In this document: one piece after another, positions 1 to 11,114 of the stretch | How the letters are laid out: every line of letters begins with the position of its first letter | Numbering within the stretch: the first letter of the stretch is position 1 | From: Arthrinium phaeospermum | Taxonomy: Eukaryota > Ascomycota > Sordariomycetes > Amphisphaeriales > Apiosporaceae | Assembly (NCBI GenBank): GCA_006503535.1 | Contig: QYRS01000009.1 | Location: forward strand, 1,860,001-1,924,000 | DNA: 64,000 bases | Direction of reading: 5' to 3' | Notes under the pieces: model-generated | The model's input: only the letters and a program-made list of their open reading frames with translations | Told to the model about the DNA's origin: nothing | Databases searched by the model: none | Program-made: the position numbers and the translations under genes

Positions 1-2489
1 ATCCGCCGTCTCGGCCGATAGCTCCGTCTTGACGATGTCCTCTTCCAACAAACCCCGCATGGCCCAAGGCAGGACATAGGGGTTTGGTTTGGGGTTGATG
101 AGCCCCGAGTGTTTTGGGATATCGCAAGATACGTTTTTAACGACTGTCGTTTCCAGCGCGTGCGAGACAGACAAGTCGTATACTGATTCGTCTTCGTAGA
201 GGCGCGAGTGCCCTTCGCCCGTGTATAGACTGCCGGCCAACGCACTGGACAATTCGCGAATAAGCCCTTGGTCAGATATGCCCAGGTTGCGGAGCTTGAG
301 CGCGAACCCGACGAGGTGAGTTATGAAGTTCGGTGCATGCAGTTGTCCATCGACAAAAACAGCACGGTATATGTATGGGTGTGATGCAGGCGAGTAGACG
401 GCTGACTCCATCGGGACTACCTGATCGTCAATCGAGCCGATGTAGGTGATTCGCGTTCCGCGCTCAAGCACAGTCCGGAGGGATTGCTCAAAGCGTTTAC
501 TGATCTCGCTCTCTGGATTACCAAACTCCCAAAGCTCAGCAGCCGAGCCCATGATCCATTCCACGCCGGTTCTCCATTCAGGAAAAGGTCCCAGGCACAC
601 TCCTGCCATTGCACAGATTCCGATTCTCGCTGTAGGGATGACGCCTAACTCGAGGAGCTTGGCGACAAGCATGACCCCGACAGGCACACCCTGTGAGTGG
701 CACGCCAGTAAGATCAAGTCGGCATTTCGAATGTGCTCGATCCAATTTAGCAAGACCAGCCACAGTTTGTCCACTCTGTCGCCGACCTTTCCCTCGTAAG
801 TGAGTGCGATGTTCTCGATCTCACAATCGGCACATCCGTGGCTATTCGCCCATCTTCTGATGGCCTCGGCACCGTGGTTTGCGAATTTGAGCGAGGTCCC
901 AGTTGGCGCGCCAATCACAGCTCTGGTCCAGGAAGTCGGAACAAGCCCGTGAACCCCAATCGCAACGGCCTTCTTAATCCGAGGGGGCTCTTTGACAAGG
1001 TAAACGTGACGGGGAGGAGGTTGTTGCGCTCTAAGCAGAAGCTGGGTGATTTGCTTCAGAATGGACGGGTTCTGCTGCATTTGGTACGTATTCCGAAATG
1101 ACGGGAGCAGCAGGTTTGGGGTCGGAAGCGCCACTGACTTGACAGACGTAGGCGTTCCTGGTTTGGTAGGAGTGGTCTTGTTGATAGGTGTCTCTGGTCT
1201 AGCTGGTCCGGCTTCGTTTATGCCCGTGGCCTCGGGGCGAGTCCTCTTGTGACTCTTGATTGTGTGTCTTTGGGCCCCCTCTTCAACGGTTGCTCCTTTG
1301 GTTTCTTGGGGTCGCCAGCGTCCACGATAACCGAGCGTTGAGGACTTGATACAGACTCGTCGCCCACAACGGCCAAGTCTCCTTGCTCCTGCGTAGCGGT
1401 CGTTTCCCCATCGACCTTGGAACCAGAATAGCGATAAAAGAAAGCCCAAGTAGACCCAGTAGCGGGCGATGCGACACGGTCTGTAGACGTGGGAGGCTCA
1501 GCGGTCGTGGTTGCACTATCGTCTTCCTTCTTGCTGTGAGCTTCTGATTGCACTGGACTCGGTCCGTTTGCTTCGTCATTGGGGGCGGTTGAAGCACCCC
1601 ACCATCCAAACCATGAGTTCGTCGGTCTGCTTTGATTCGGGGTTGCGGATACGGGCTGCGATCCTTCAGCATGGACAGGCATTGGTGCTTCTTGCTGGGC
1701 CACCGTGGTTGAGGTCTGGGTCTCTGCGGATGGCTCATTCGCCTGCCCAATATCCGCGTGCGTGTTTTCTTGTGTTGTAGTAGATCGACTTAACCATTCA
1801 AGCCACCCGGAGGATCTCCCGGGCTGCTCTGAAGACACAGGAACTGTTGGCGGTATTGATGGTCCCGGCGCTCCATCATGTGATTCTTGGGTAGGAACCT
1901 CAGCCGAGGTTTCGATGCCCCCCTCCGCAGTCGTAGTCGTAGTCGCCGTGCTTCCAGTCGCGAGTTTCTTCGTGTCATGTCCGTTGGGTTGCGATTTGCT
2001 TTCGACGATTCTGGGGAGTGTCTTGACAGACTCGGTGTCGGAGTCGCGAGGTGTTTCTGGGGACTTTTTGGTGTCGTATCGACTCCAGTCGGCCATCACA
2101 CCTTTTTGGGTACCACCCATGATGGTTTCTCGAGTCACCTGGTTTTCCGACAGTGCGGATTTCCCGGCTTTCCCACCTAATGAGGCATACCAGCTGCGGC
2201 TTTTCCGTGGCTTTTGGGGTGGTTGCGACCCGTTTGATTCCTCCCGTTGCATTTGTGAAGACTGCGACGCATCCTGTGGCGTAGACGATACTGGAGTTGT
2301 TGGTAACACTGTCGATGACGTCGTTGAAGCTGGAGGGTCGTCGGGTTGCGATGCACTTCTGTCCTGTCCGGTAAGACCAGTAAGACGGGATACAAATGAG
2401 ACGGGCATACTGGTTGTGTTAGCAGCGGCTGGCTCCGAGGGGTTTGGTCGCGGATGCTTTCGTGGAGTCACGGGCAATATGTCAATCAA
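1..2489 (-). CDS. YMC020W-like alpha/beta hydrolase, partial at the window edge and frame-disrupted
   Basis: The gene reads leftwards from an ATG at 2489 and leaves the window at position 1, so the C-terminus is missing. The first part (2489 to about 1280) encodes a Ser/Thr/Pro-rich, probably disordered region of about 400 residues. The second part (about 1260 to 1) encodes an alpha/beta hydrolase fold: a conserved-looking NLLLPSFRNTY segment, an IGVHGLVPTSW strand-turn, and the nucleophile elbow LLACHSQGVPVG with the candidate catalytic Ser. The two parts are in different frames: the first hits TAA at 1218-1220, while the second is open from 1260 to 1. One extra G in the run complementary to 1275-1279 would join them, and I see no GT-AG intron of suitable length. 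The layout fits fungal YMC020W/YML020W-like proteins, whose substrate is unknown. The family call is fairly firm. Whether the gene is intact is open. Confidence 0.72.
1275..1279. other. Probable single-base frameshift site in a C5 run
   Basis: The five-C run (GGGCCCCC in context) is where the N-terminal reading frame of the hydrolase gene can be converted into the frame of its hydrolase domain by one added base. This is either an assembly or sequencing indel or a true mutation. Confidence 0.5.
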
Positions 2490-2825
2490 ATGATGGCAAC
2501 ATTGGAAACATTTGGGAGCCTCGGGCCTGTTTTGATAATAATGGTATTACTTCATAGGAGATAGATGGTTGTTTGGGCATTGATCGGAGATGGATGGTTT
2601 GTATTGGTAGGTAGGTTTGGCTAAACGTGCTCAAAGGGAGAATAGGTGCCAGTGCCTTCCCTGCCTGGTCTTCCAGTCACCAACGTCACTGGGTGTTTAG
2701 GTGGAGGGCGATCCATGCGCTTTAGCTCGATCAACTGCCCAACTGAAGAGGGGCAGAAGAGGCGTTCATTACTGGCTGTCCAGCTGGCAAGCCCCTGCGA
2801 GAATAAACCGGCAAAGCTGGATTTC

Positions 2826-2940
2826 TTATAAAAAATATAATATTATATATTAAAATATAAATTATTCTTTTAAAAAAAGAAGGAAAAAAAGGGGAAAAAA
2901 GAAAGAAAGAAATAATTTATTAATAAAAGGAGAGTGAATT
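2826..2940. repeat. AT-rich low-complexity tract
   Basis: About 115 bp made almost only of A and T, followed by A/G-rich runs of the type AAAGAAAGAAAG. It contrasts sharply with the roughly 50% GC around it. Confidence 0.75.
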
Positions 2941-3518
2941 AAACTCGAGAAGTGTATAGTTTAAAATCCGCTTTAATTCCGCGGCCTCTAGCTGGGGCCT
3001 GGGCCACTACAAGCACGCCGAGTTTCTTTTGCGCCAGGTATGGACTGACAGCGTCTCCAGCAGGGTTGCTAGTCGTGGACATCATGTTTCTCAACAGACA
3101 CACCGTCCGCTTACAAATCAGCATGGCGCGCCATGACCGTTCGAAGTCGGATTAGGTCAAAATCTTTAGTGACTATGTCCGGCCAGACATGGATGGTTAA
3201 AACGCGTGGTAACGATGTCTATTGGTGACGATGTCTAACCTGATATGGTTAAAGTCTAGTGTCTTATAGCCCCACATTATCATTACGGCTGGACCAATCA
3301 GGAAAAAAAGAAAAAGCAAATCTCGAATTGCTCGAGATATACTCCGTACAATTACAGAAATACAGAATTACAGTTACTACCACTTGACTACGAGGGACAG
3401 AGACTATAGATATACGAGCATGGTGGTTTCCCTTCAATTGCGATTTAAGTAGGCAGTTGCGGTCCTTCCAGTTGCAACAGGTCGGATATGGGCGTGGTGA
3501 CAGTCAATCGGCAGATAT

Positions 3519-3537
3519 GGTCACCAGCGTGGTGACC
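3519..3537. repeat. Perfect inverted repeat in a GTGAC-rich promoter region
   Basis: GGTCACCA (3519-3526), a three-base loop GCG, then TGGTGACC (3530-3537). A second near-palindrome, GGTGAC-G-GTCACC, lies at 3653-3665, about 270 bp before the RRP5 start. It could be a dimeric-factor binding site or part of a decayed repeat. Confidence 0.6.
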
Positions 3538-3937
3538 GTGTCTAGTACCTAGGTGACGAGCATGCAGCGGACAAATCGACTCGCTGGAAGGTACCTCTAC
3601 GCCTGTAATGGGTGCGAAGGTACAAGACTTTGAGAGACGGTGTCTAAAATTAGGTGACGGTCACCCAGCTGGTTGACGGTAACCTGTACTGCAACGATGC
3701 TGGAGACCACCTGATGTTCCAGAACCCCCCCGGCGCGCTATTGAGGGACCTCTCATTGACACCCGGTACTTTGTACTTATCTTATCGGCGCATGCGATTT
3801 TATCTTATCGCGAAAATTTTAGTGGATCGGTCGCCAATGGATAACTTTCTTAGCGATTTTCAGACGCTTTTTATTGTAGAGGCCTTCTGCATATCGAGGT
3901 TGGGCGAAATTCGATTTCCGCCTTCCGTCACCACAAA

Positions 3938-6900
3938 ATGAGTTCGTTAAAGAGGAAAGACGCCCCTAGCGGCTCATCAGCTGCTACTGCCAAGGCAGTC
4001 AAGACTCATGGCGACGCCCGCCCCTCCAAAGCAGCAGGCGACAAGAATTCCAAGGGCCAGTCTAAGCCGACTACGAAGCCGGCCAATTCTACCGACTCGA
4101 AACCCGCCGCCGCTCCCAAGCTGACAAAACTGAAAGAGGAGGAGCCTCTCTTCCCGCGAGGAGGCGGCAGTGTTCTGACGCCCCTGGAGCACAAGCAAAT
4201 TCAAGTCCAGGCGAGGCAGGATGTCCTTTTCGAGCAAGAGTCCAGCGGACAGAAGAAGGCCGAAAAGGCCGTCAAAAAGAAGAAGTCCAAGGGTCAGCTC
4301 AAAGACGGCAAGAAAAACAAGGATGCCGCCGACGATGAAAACACAGTCCGCGTGGAGAGCCTGAACTATAAGCGCCTTATTAAGGGATCAATGGTGCTTG
4401 CGCAAGTCACTGAAGTCAACCCCCTTGATGTCGCCCTCGCTCTGCCGAACAACCTCGTCGGTCACGTTTCCATTACCGCTATTTCCGATGTCCTAAACGA
4501 AAGAATATCAGCTGAGGCTGCTGGAGATGAGGAAGACGACGACGACGAGAGCCAAGACAGTGGGGTCGAGCTGAAGTCCTTGTTCACTGTTGGACAGTAT
4601 CTGCGCGCCTACGTTACCTCGACCGTTGATGAATCCAGCGAGGCATCTGGAAAGCCACGCAGGCATATCGAATTATCTCTCCGGCCTGAACACACAAACA
4701 GCGGCATGTCTAAGTCAGATCTTGTTGCACACGCCACAGTCATGGCTACCATATCCAGTGTCGAGGACCACGGCTTTGTGATGGATCTGGGTCCGGAGTT
4801 GAAGCAAGGATTTTTAGCTCGCAAGGAGCTGGACAAGTCCATTCCCGAAGAGAGCATGCAACCAGGAAACGTTCTCTTGTGTCAGGTTTCGACGAAGAGT
4901 GGAAAGGTCGCTCAACTCACCACACTGAAGGATAAAATTGGCCAGGTACAGAATGTTCCGTCCGACGCAACCACCATCAACACATTCCTTCCCGGTACGG
5001 CGGTTGAGCTGATGGTAAACGAAATATCTGGGCGTGGTTTGGCCGGCAAAGTTATGGGGTCCCTGGATGTGACGGCCGACCTGATTCACTCTGGCGCCGG
5101 TCCTCAATCAGTGGACCTTGAGGAGAAGTACAAGGTCGGCAAGAAGGTGAAAGCTCGTGTCATCTGCAACTTTCCCACCTCTCAAGATCCCAAGCTTGGT
5201 GTCTCGCTGCTCGAACATGTTACGAAACTGCGACCCAAGACCGTGGACGGATCATCGAGCAAGTCCCCCCTCGATGCCCTTTCAATATCAGCTTTGGTTG
5301 AAGAATGTACTGTCACCAAGGTAGAGCCCGAGGTGGGAGTGTTCGTCCAAATTGGAGTCAAGGGAGTTCCCGGGTTTGTCCACATTTCTAGACTGAAGGA
5401 CGGCAAGGTTGATATGCTGTCCCAAACAACTGGCCCATACCGAGTAGGCTCGACTAATAAGGGAAGAGTCGTCGGATACAACCCGGTGGACGGCATGTTC
5501 CAGCTTTCATTTGAAAAACAAATCCTGGACCAGCCGTTCTTACGCGTCCAGGACGTGCCCGTCGGTGGCATTGTAAACGGCGTTGTTGAAAAGCTCATTA
5601 TCGGACAAAATGGTGTCGACGGCTTACTTGTTAAGATCGCTGAAGGTATTAGCGGACTTGTGCCCGAGATGCATCTGGCTGATGTCAAACTGCAACATCC
5701 CGAAAAGAAGTTTAGGGAAGGCATGAAGGTCAAGGCCCGCGTTCTCTCTACCGATCCCGCGAAACGACATGTCCGCCTCACATTGAAGAAGACTCTTCTC
5801 AACTCCGAAGCCGTCCCGCTCAAGTCATTTGATCAAGTCATTGTTGGGATGCAAGTTCCGGCTACTATCATCAACGTTCTCCCCAAAGGTGCTATCGTGC
5901 AGTTTTATGGATCGCTCAGAGGGTTCCTTCCAGTCTCGGAAATGAGCGAGGCCTACATTCAGGATCCGAAGGAGCACTTCCGCGTTGGACAGGTCGTTCA
6001 TGTACACGTGCTGAACTTCGATGCCGAAGCTCACAAGCTCTATGTTTCGTGTAAGGACCCAAGCGCCTTTGGCATGGAGAAACAGATGGCTCTCAAAGAT
6101 TTAAGTATCGGCGCCGTTGTGTCTGCCAAGGTTGTTCAGAAGACCGAAGACCACATCTTCGTCGAGTTGGTTGGGAGCTCCCTGAAGGCCATGTTGTCAG
6201 CCGGCCACCTTACCGACGGATCCAGCAAGAAGAACCAGTCGACACTGAAGAAGATCCATGTCGGTCAGACTGTTTCGGACCTCGTCGTCATTGACAAGAA
6301 CGAAGGCAAACGTTTCGTTGGCCTGAGCAAGAAGCCCTCGTTGGTGAAGGCCGCCCAGGACGGAAACCTCCTCACTTCCTTTGAGGACGCTAAAGTCGGC
6401 CAGCTTCGCCAAGGTTTCGTCAGACACATCACAGTCACAGCAATCTTTGTTCAATTCGCAGGCCAGCTCGCTGCGCTGCTCCCCAAGTCCAGACTTCCTC
6501 AAGCGACACAGAAGTTGACTGACTTTGGCATGGAGAAGAACCAGTCTTTGCAGGTTCAGATTACCTCGGTGGACAATGATTATCGTCGCATTGTTGTTGG
6601 CCTTCCAGGCACAGATAAGGAAGAGAAGAAGACCAAGGAAACCAAGGAGAATGTCGGTCCCGCTATTTCTGCCGAGAACCCCGTGGATGCTGGTATCGCT
6701 ACTCTTGATGATATTGTGGTTGGAAAGATTACAAAAGCAAGGATTGCATCGATCAAGAATACCCAACTCAACGTACGCCTAGCCGACAACATCCAGGGTC
6801 GTGTCGACGTGTCCCAAGTCTTCGACACTTTCGAAGAAATCGAAAACAAGAAATCACCCCTGAGCAAGTTCAAGCAGAACCAGGTTATTTCTGTCAAGAT

Positions 6901-9396
6901 CCTGGGAGTACATGATGCCAAGAACCACCGGTTTTTGCCCATTTCTCACAGGTCGACCCATTCAGTCCTCGAATTGTCTGCCAAGCCTAGTGACTTGAAG
7001 GAAGACAGCGCCGAGCAGCTATCCTACGACACCATCAAGGCTGAGTCCACCCACGTGGCTTTCGTCAACAACATCCAAGATCGAGCATTGTGGGTGAACC
7101 TGTCGCCCAATGTACGCGGCAGAATTAAGTTTCTTGAAATCTCGGACGATGTCGCCATGCTGGAGAACCTTCCCAAGAACTACCCAGTTGGCACTGCCCT
7201 CCTGGTCAAGGTGCTTTCAGTGGACCAAGGCCTTGGACGTCTTGAGCTTTCGGCACTTTCCTCCACATCGCGCAACAGTCTCCGGGTAGACTGGAAGAAA
7301 ATCAAGAAGGACTGGGTTCTCCCAGCACGGGTTACCAAGGTTACCGATAGGCAAGTCATAGTCCACCTGAGCGACGCGGTAGCAGGGCCCATACACCTTC
7401 CCGACATCAGCGATGATTATGATGAAGCGAACCCGGCTGGCTTTGAGAGGAACAGCATCATACAAGTCTCAGTAGTGAGCCTCGACAAGCCGAACAAGAA
7501 ATTACGCCTTTCGACCCGCAAGTCGAGAATCCTCAACAGGCACACCGAAGTCAAGGATAGGGAAATCACCAACGTATCTCAGCTTGAAGTGGGCGAGATC
7601 ATGCGAGGTTTTGTGAAGAATGTCTCGGACAAGGGGCTATTCGTCACTCTTGGTGGCGACATTGTGGCCATGGTTCGAGTCTCAGACCTCTCAGACAGCT
7701 TCCTGAAGGAGTGGAAGGACTCTTTCCAAGTCGATCAAGTCGTCAAGGGTCGGATTGTTTCAATCGATCCGGCTACTGGCCACATACAGATGAGCCTGAA
7801 GGCGTCGGTAGTGGACAAGGACTACACCCCCGTCCTCAACCTTCGTGACTTCCGTCAAGGCCAGATTGTCACCGGCACCATACGCAAGGTCGAGGAGTTT
7901 GGTGCTTTCATCCTCGTCGATGGTTCTGCCAATGTCAGTGGACTCTGCCACAGGAGTGAAATGGCCGAGAACCCCGTTGAGGACGCGAGGAAGCTCTTCA
8001 GTGAAGGCGACGCGGTCAAGGCCGTCGTTCTCAAGCTTGATCTGGAGAAGAAGCGTATCAACTTCGGCCTGAAGCCTTCTTACTTCGTGGATGAGGATGA
8101 GGACACGGACATGAGCGACGAAGATGACGTTGGCGGTGCTGCCGTAGCACTGATGGACCTTAGCGACGATGACATGGACGAGGACTTCGACGAGGAAGAC
8201 GGTAGTGATAATGATGACGAGGACAGCGCCGATGAAGAGGACGAGGACGAGGATGACGATGAAGATGTCGTCATGGGTGACGGAGATGCCGACGAGATGG
8301 AGGGTCTTGATGCTGGAGGCTTTGACTGGGACACCAACGCATCGAATAAGCGCAGTGGTGATGCAGCCGCTTCCGGTGAGGATGCTGCCGCTGACAAGAA
8401 GAAGAAGCGAAAGAAGGCGCAGGTCGAGGTTGACAAGACTGGCGACCTGGACGCCTTCGGTCCTCGAACCCCGGCCGACTACGAGCAGCTTCTGAACCGC
8501 CGGCCCAACTCGTCTGCTATGTGGATCGAGTACATGGCTTACCAAATGCAGTCGAGCGACCTGGCCGGCGCCCGCAAGGTCGCCGAGCGTGCCATCAACA
8601 CCATCAACAGCACCGAGGAGACAGAGAAGCTCAACGCCTGGATTGGCTACATTAACTTGGAGTTGCAATTCGGCACGGACGAGACTCTCGACGAAGTCTT
8701 CAAGCGCGCCCTCCAGGTCAATGACCAGCAGGAAGTCTACCAGCGTGTCGCCAGTATCTACGTCCAGACTGACAGACATGACGTAAGTCCTTTTCAAGAC
8801 AAGCAATTTCTCCCCTATTATCAGCTTTACTAACAAATATCTCCCTCATACAGAAAGCAAACGAGGTCTTCCAGACTCTGGTCAAGAAGTTTGGCGGCAA
8901 ATCTCCCGAGGTCTGGTACAACTACGGCAACTGGTTGCACTCGAAGCGCAACGACCCAGAGGGCTGCCGCGCCCTGATGGCGCGCGCCGCCCAAGCCCTC
9001 CCGGCACACGCACAGCTCCCGCTCATGACCAAGTTCGCGGGTCTAGAGTTCACCTCGGACCACCCCAACCCGGAGCTGGGTCGCACCATGTTCGAGGGTC
9101 TGCTGTCGTCGTACCCCAAGCGCTTCGACCTGTGGAACCAGCTGCTCGACCACGAGACCAGCGGCGCCAACGCCAAGAACCCGGACAAGGCCGCCGTCCG
9201 CGACATTTTCGAGCGCGCCCTTCGTAGCAAGGCACTCAAGCCCCGTCAGGCCTTGAAGTGGTTCAAGCGCTGGAGCGACTGGGAGGAGAAGCACGGAGAC
9301 GACCGCTCCCGCGAGAAGGTCTCAGCCAAGGCCAAGGAGTGGGTCAAGAGCCGCGAGGCCTCGAAGGGGGCTGCGGACGGGGGTGACGATGAGTAA
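3938..9396 (+). CDS. RRP5: rRNA biogenesis protein RRP5
   Basis: Nucleolar factor needed for early pre-rRNA cleavages that make both 18S and 5.8S/25S rRNA in yeast. Two exons, 3938-8782 and 8854-9396. The 71-nt intron (8783-8853) has donor GTAAGT, branch TTTACTAAC and acceptor CAG, and is phase 0. The protein is 1,795 aa, the usual size for the family. A Lys-rich N-terminus is followed by serial S1 RNA-binding repeats from about residue 145 (for example GSMVLAQVTEVNPLDVALAL and GQIVTGTIRKVEEFGAFILV). A very acidic linker spans about 1380-1460. HAT/TPR-like helical repeats run from about 1500 to 1770 (RRPNSSAMWIEYMAYQMQ, SPEVWYNYGNWLHS). The ATG sits in CACAAAATGAG and is the first ATG of the long frame. 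An AATAAA lies about 95 bp after the stop. The neighbouring hydrolase gene diverges. Confidence 0.97.
8783..8853 (+). other. RRP5 intron
   Basis: GTAAGT donor, TACTAAC branch site at 8829-8835 and CAG acceptor. Removing it joins residue Asp1615 to a Lys-Ala-Asn-Glu stretch that continues the helical-repeat domain. Without splicing the frame stops at 8831-8833. Confidence 0.93.
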
Positions 9397-9962
9397 ATAT
9401 GGAAGGGGAGAGTGCGGGCGGTTGTTTGATCATCATATCACACGTGTGTAATCATTGGTTGGTGTTAACGGATACCAAAAAGCAGTTTATAAATAAAGGA
9501 AGAGGTTCGTTTTTGTTGCAACTGTTCTTCCCACACTGGTCCCTAGCAGGGCCGTTTTAGATATTTTCCACTTGTGACTCCGGTAATGCATTTCCTTAGT
9601 GTAGTAGTTCGATTTGGTATCGATTCCTATGTAAAGTGGCTATCTACATGTACCTAGCTTGCCCTTTTTTCGGTGGCTTTCCTGCTAGTTGATTACATCC
9701 AATCTTGTCATAACAAGATAATACTGAGACATGGCCAAATTCCGATTCCTATCCTAATAAACCATAGGATGTCCCGAATCCCGCCAAGAATGGCGCTTGG
9801 TGGGTTCAAAGTGTAAAACCAACGCCGCCCGCTATGCAGAAAATAAGGCTTAATAACAAATCCCTCCCTCCGCTCTATTTTTCTTTTTCCCGAACCATCC
9901 CGTACCGTCATATATTCGTTTCCCGTGTGTTCTTCTCGTTGTTGTTGTTGTTTTTGTTTCTT
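9397..9962. other. Intergenic between convergent RRP5 and PLC-like genes
   Basis: This holds the 3' ends of two genes that point at each other. AATAAA at 9492-9497 is a plausible poly(A) signal for RRP5. The part next to the PLC-like stop is T-rich on the plus strand (GTTGTTGTTGTTTTTG), that is A-rich in that gene's 3' UTR. No gene seen. Confidence 0.6.
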
Positions 9963-11114
9963 TTAGAACAACATGACAGCCGCCATGAAGAAGGCGACGA
10001 GCGAGGCCCGGCCCATGCCGACGGTGCCGACGTTGGTGCTGCCGGCGCTCTTCTTGTTGCTGCCGCCGGCGCCGGCGGGCGTGGTGCGGCCGGTGGCCTT
10101 GCCCTCGATGCCGTTGAGCTTGTCGGCGGCGTCCATGGCCGGGCCGTGGTCCCAGAAGTCGACCAGGACGAAGACGGGCTTGGAGCCCCACTCGGACTGG
10201 CAGGTCTGCGCGTGCTTGCCGAGGGCGCCGGCCGTTGTGGTTGAGGGTGAGTTGGTCGTGTCGATGTCGCCCACGTTGGGGAACATGATGGCGTCGCTGA
10301 GGGCCTGGTACGAGAAGTGGTTCATCAGCGGCAGCAGGCCTTGTTGCAGGGCGGCGCCCGCGCTGCCGGCGGATTGGGGGCGGTCCAGCGTGCAGTTGAA
10401 GCCGGCGAGCGACGTTACTTCGTAGGCCGTCTCGAAGACGTGCGCGAACTCGGGGAGAAGGTAGGGGTGCGCCTGCGAGGCCTCGATGGAGGCGATGAAG
10501 GTCACGAGGCGCTTGTTGGACGAGATCATGCTCTGCAGGGTGGGCCAGCCCGAGGAGCCCGATGACGCGCCGCCGCTACCGGGGACGTAGCCGTACTTGT
10601 CGATACCCGAGCCGGTGAAGACGGAGCCGAAGGAGGCGGCGTCCTGGTTGTCGCCGTTGACGAGCAGGAGGGTGACGACCTCGTTGGGGTTGGCGTCCAT
10701 CCAGCCCTTGATCTTGGCCAGCCAGTCCTCGAGCGGGCCCGCGTCGAGCAGGTCGCACGTCGTGTGGCAGAGCTCGATGACGCCGTTCTTGTTGTGGACC
10801 TGGGCCTGGAGCAGGCGCAGCCCCGCGTCGAGGGCCAGCGTGGCGTTGAAGTACTGGTTGCCGGCGATGGAGTTGTCCGTCGAGGCGTCGCGCAAGAAGG
10901 CGGCGTCGTGGGCGCCCATGTGGGTCACTTGCGAGTACGACTTGCTGCAGAGGTCGGGCGAGTTGTTGCATGCCGTGTCTCGTGCCGACAGCATCGACGG
11001 GGCCGAGAGTGCGATTCCTCCATCTGATCCGCTTAACACGTTCCGGGGCAGCGAGTATGCTGTCGATGTGAGGAGGGCTATAGAAGCCGCGAGGCTCGGT
11101 AACGAGGGGAGCAT
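9963..11114 (-). CDS. Secreted, probably GPI-anchored PLC-like phosphodiesterase
   Basis: Single exon, 383 aa. The N-terminus ([20 protein letters not shown]) is a signal peptide. The mature part fits the PI-PLC X-like (TIM-barrel) phosphodiesterase superfamily: [10 protein letters not shown] places a candidate catalytic His at residue 69, and [13 protein letters not shown] places a second at 117. [26 protein letters not shown] is the typical strand after that second His. The C-terminus has a Gly/Ser/Thr-rich spacer and a final hydrophobic tail ([14 protein letters not shown]), as in GPI-anchored wall or membrane proteins. The substrate is unknown: fungal members of this branch lack PH, EF-hand and C2 domains and should not be equated with signalling PLC. 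The sequence is GC-rich with strong codon bias. Confidence 0.88.
   Translation of the reverse strand: MLPSLPSLAASIALLTSTAYSLPRNVLSGSDGGIALSAPSMLSARDTACNNSPDLCSKSYSQVTHMGAHDAAFLRDASTDNSIAGNQYFNATLALDAGLRLLQAQVHNKNGVIELCHTTCDLLDAGPLEDWLAKIKGWMDANPNEVVTLLLVNGDNQDAASFGSVFTGSGIDKYGYVPGSGGASSGSSGWPTLQSMISSNKRLVTFIASIEASQAHPYLLPEFAHVFETAYEVTSLAGFNCTLDRPQSAGSAGAALQQGLLPLMNHFSYQALSDAIMFPNVGDIDTTNSPSTTTAGALGKHAQTCQSEWGSKPVFVLVDFWDHGPAMDAADKLNGIEGKATGRTTPAGAGGSNKKSAGSTNVGTVGMGRASLVAFFMAAVMLF

Larger units (their letters stand above)
2490..3937. other. Intergenic: divergent promoter region with an AT-rich block and GTGAC palindromes
   Basis: This lies between the starts of the hydrolase gene (minus) and RRP5 (plus). 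It holds an AT-rich tract at about 2826-2940 with purine-rich runs. The next ~180 bp are more GC-rich and contain a 61-codon minus-strand open frame (2939-3124) that I do not recognise. From about 3170 to 3680 GTGAC/GTCAC words recur, including a perfect hairpin at 3519-3537. A TACTCCGTA word lies at 3340-3348. An open frame at 3654-3941 overlaps the RRP5 start and looks like chance. No gene is supported here. A decayed mobile element is possible but unproven. Confidence 0.6.

Noticed and set aside
3654..3941. A 95-codon frame just before RRP5
   Set aside because: No domain, it overlaps the RRP5 start codon, and it includes the GTGAC repeat cluster. It is probably leader or promoter.
7760..8836. 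A 358-codon open frame on the minus strand within RRP5
   Set aside because: It is the complement of S1-repeat and acidic-linker coding sequence, with no recognisable protein features.
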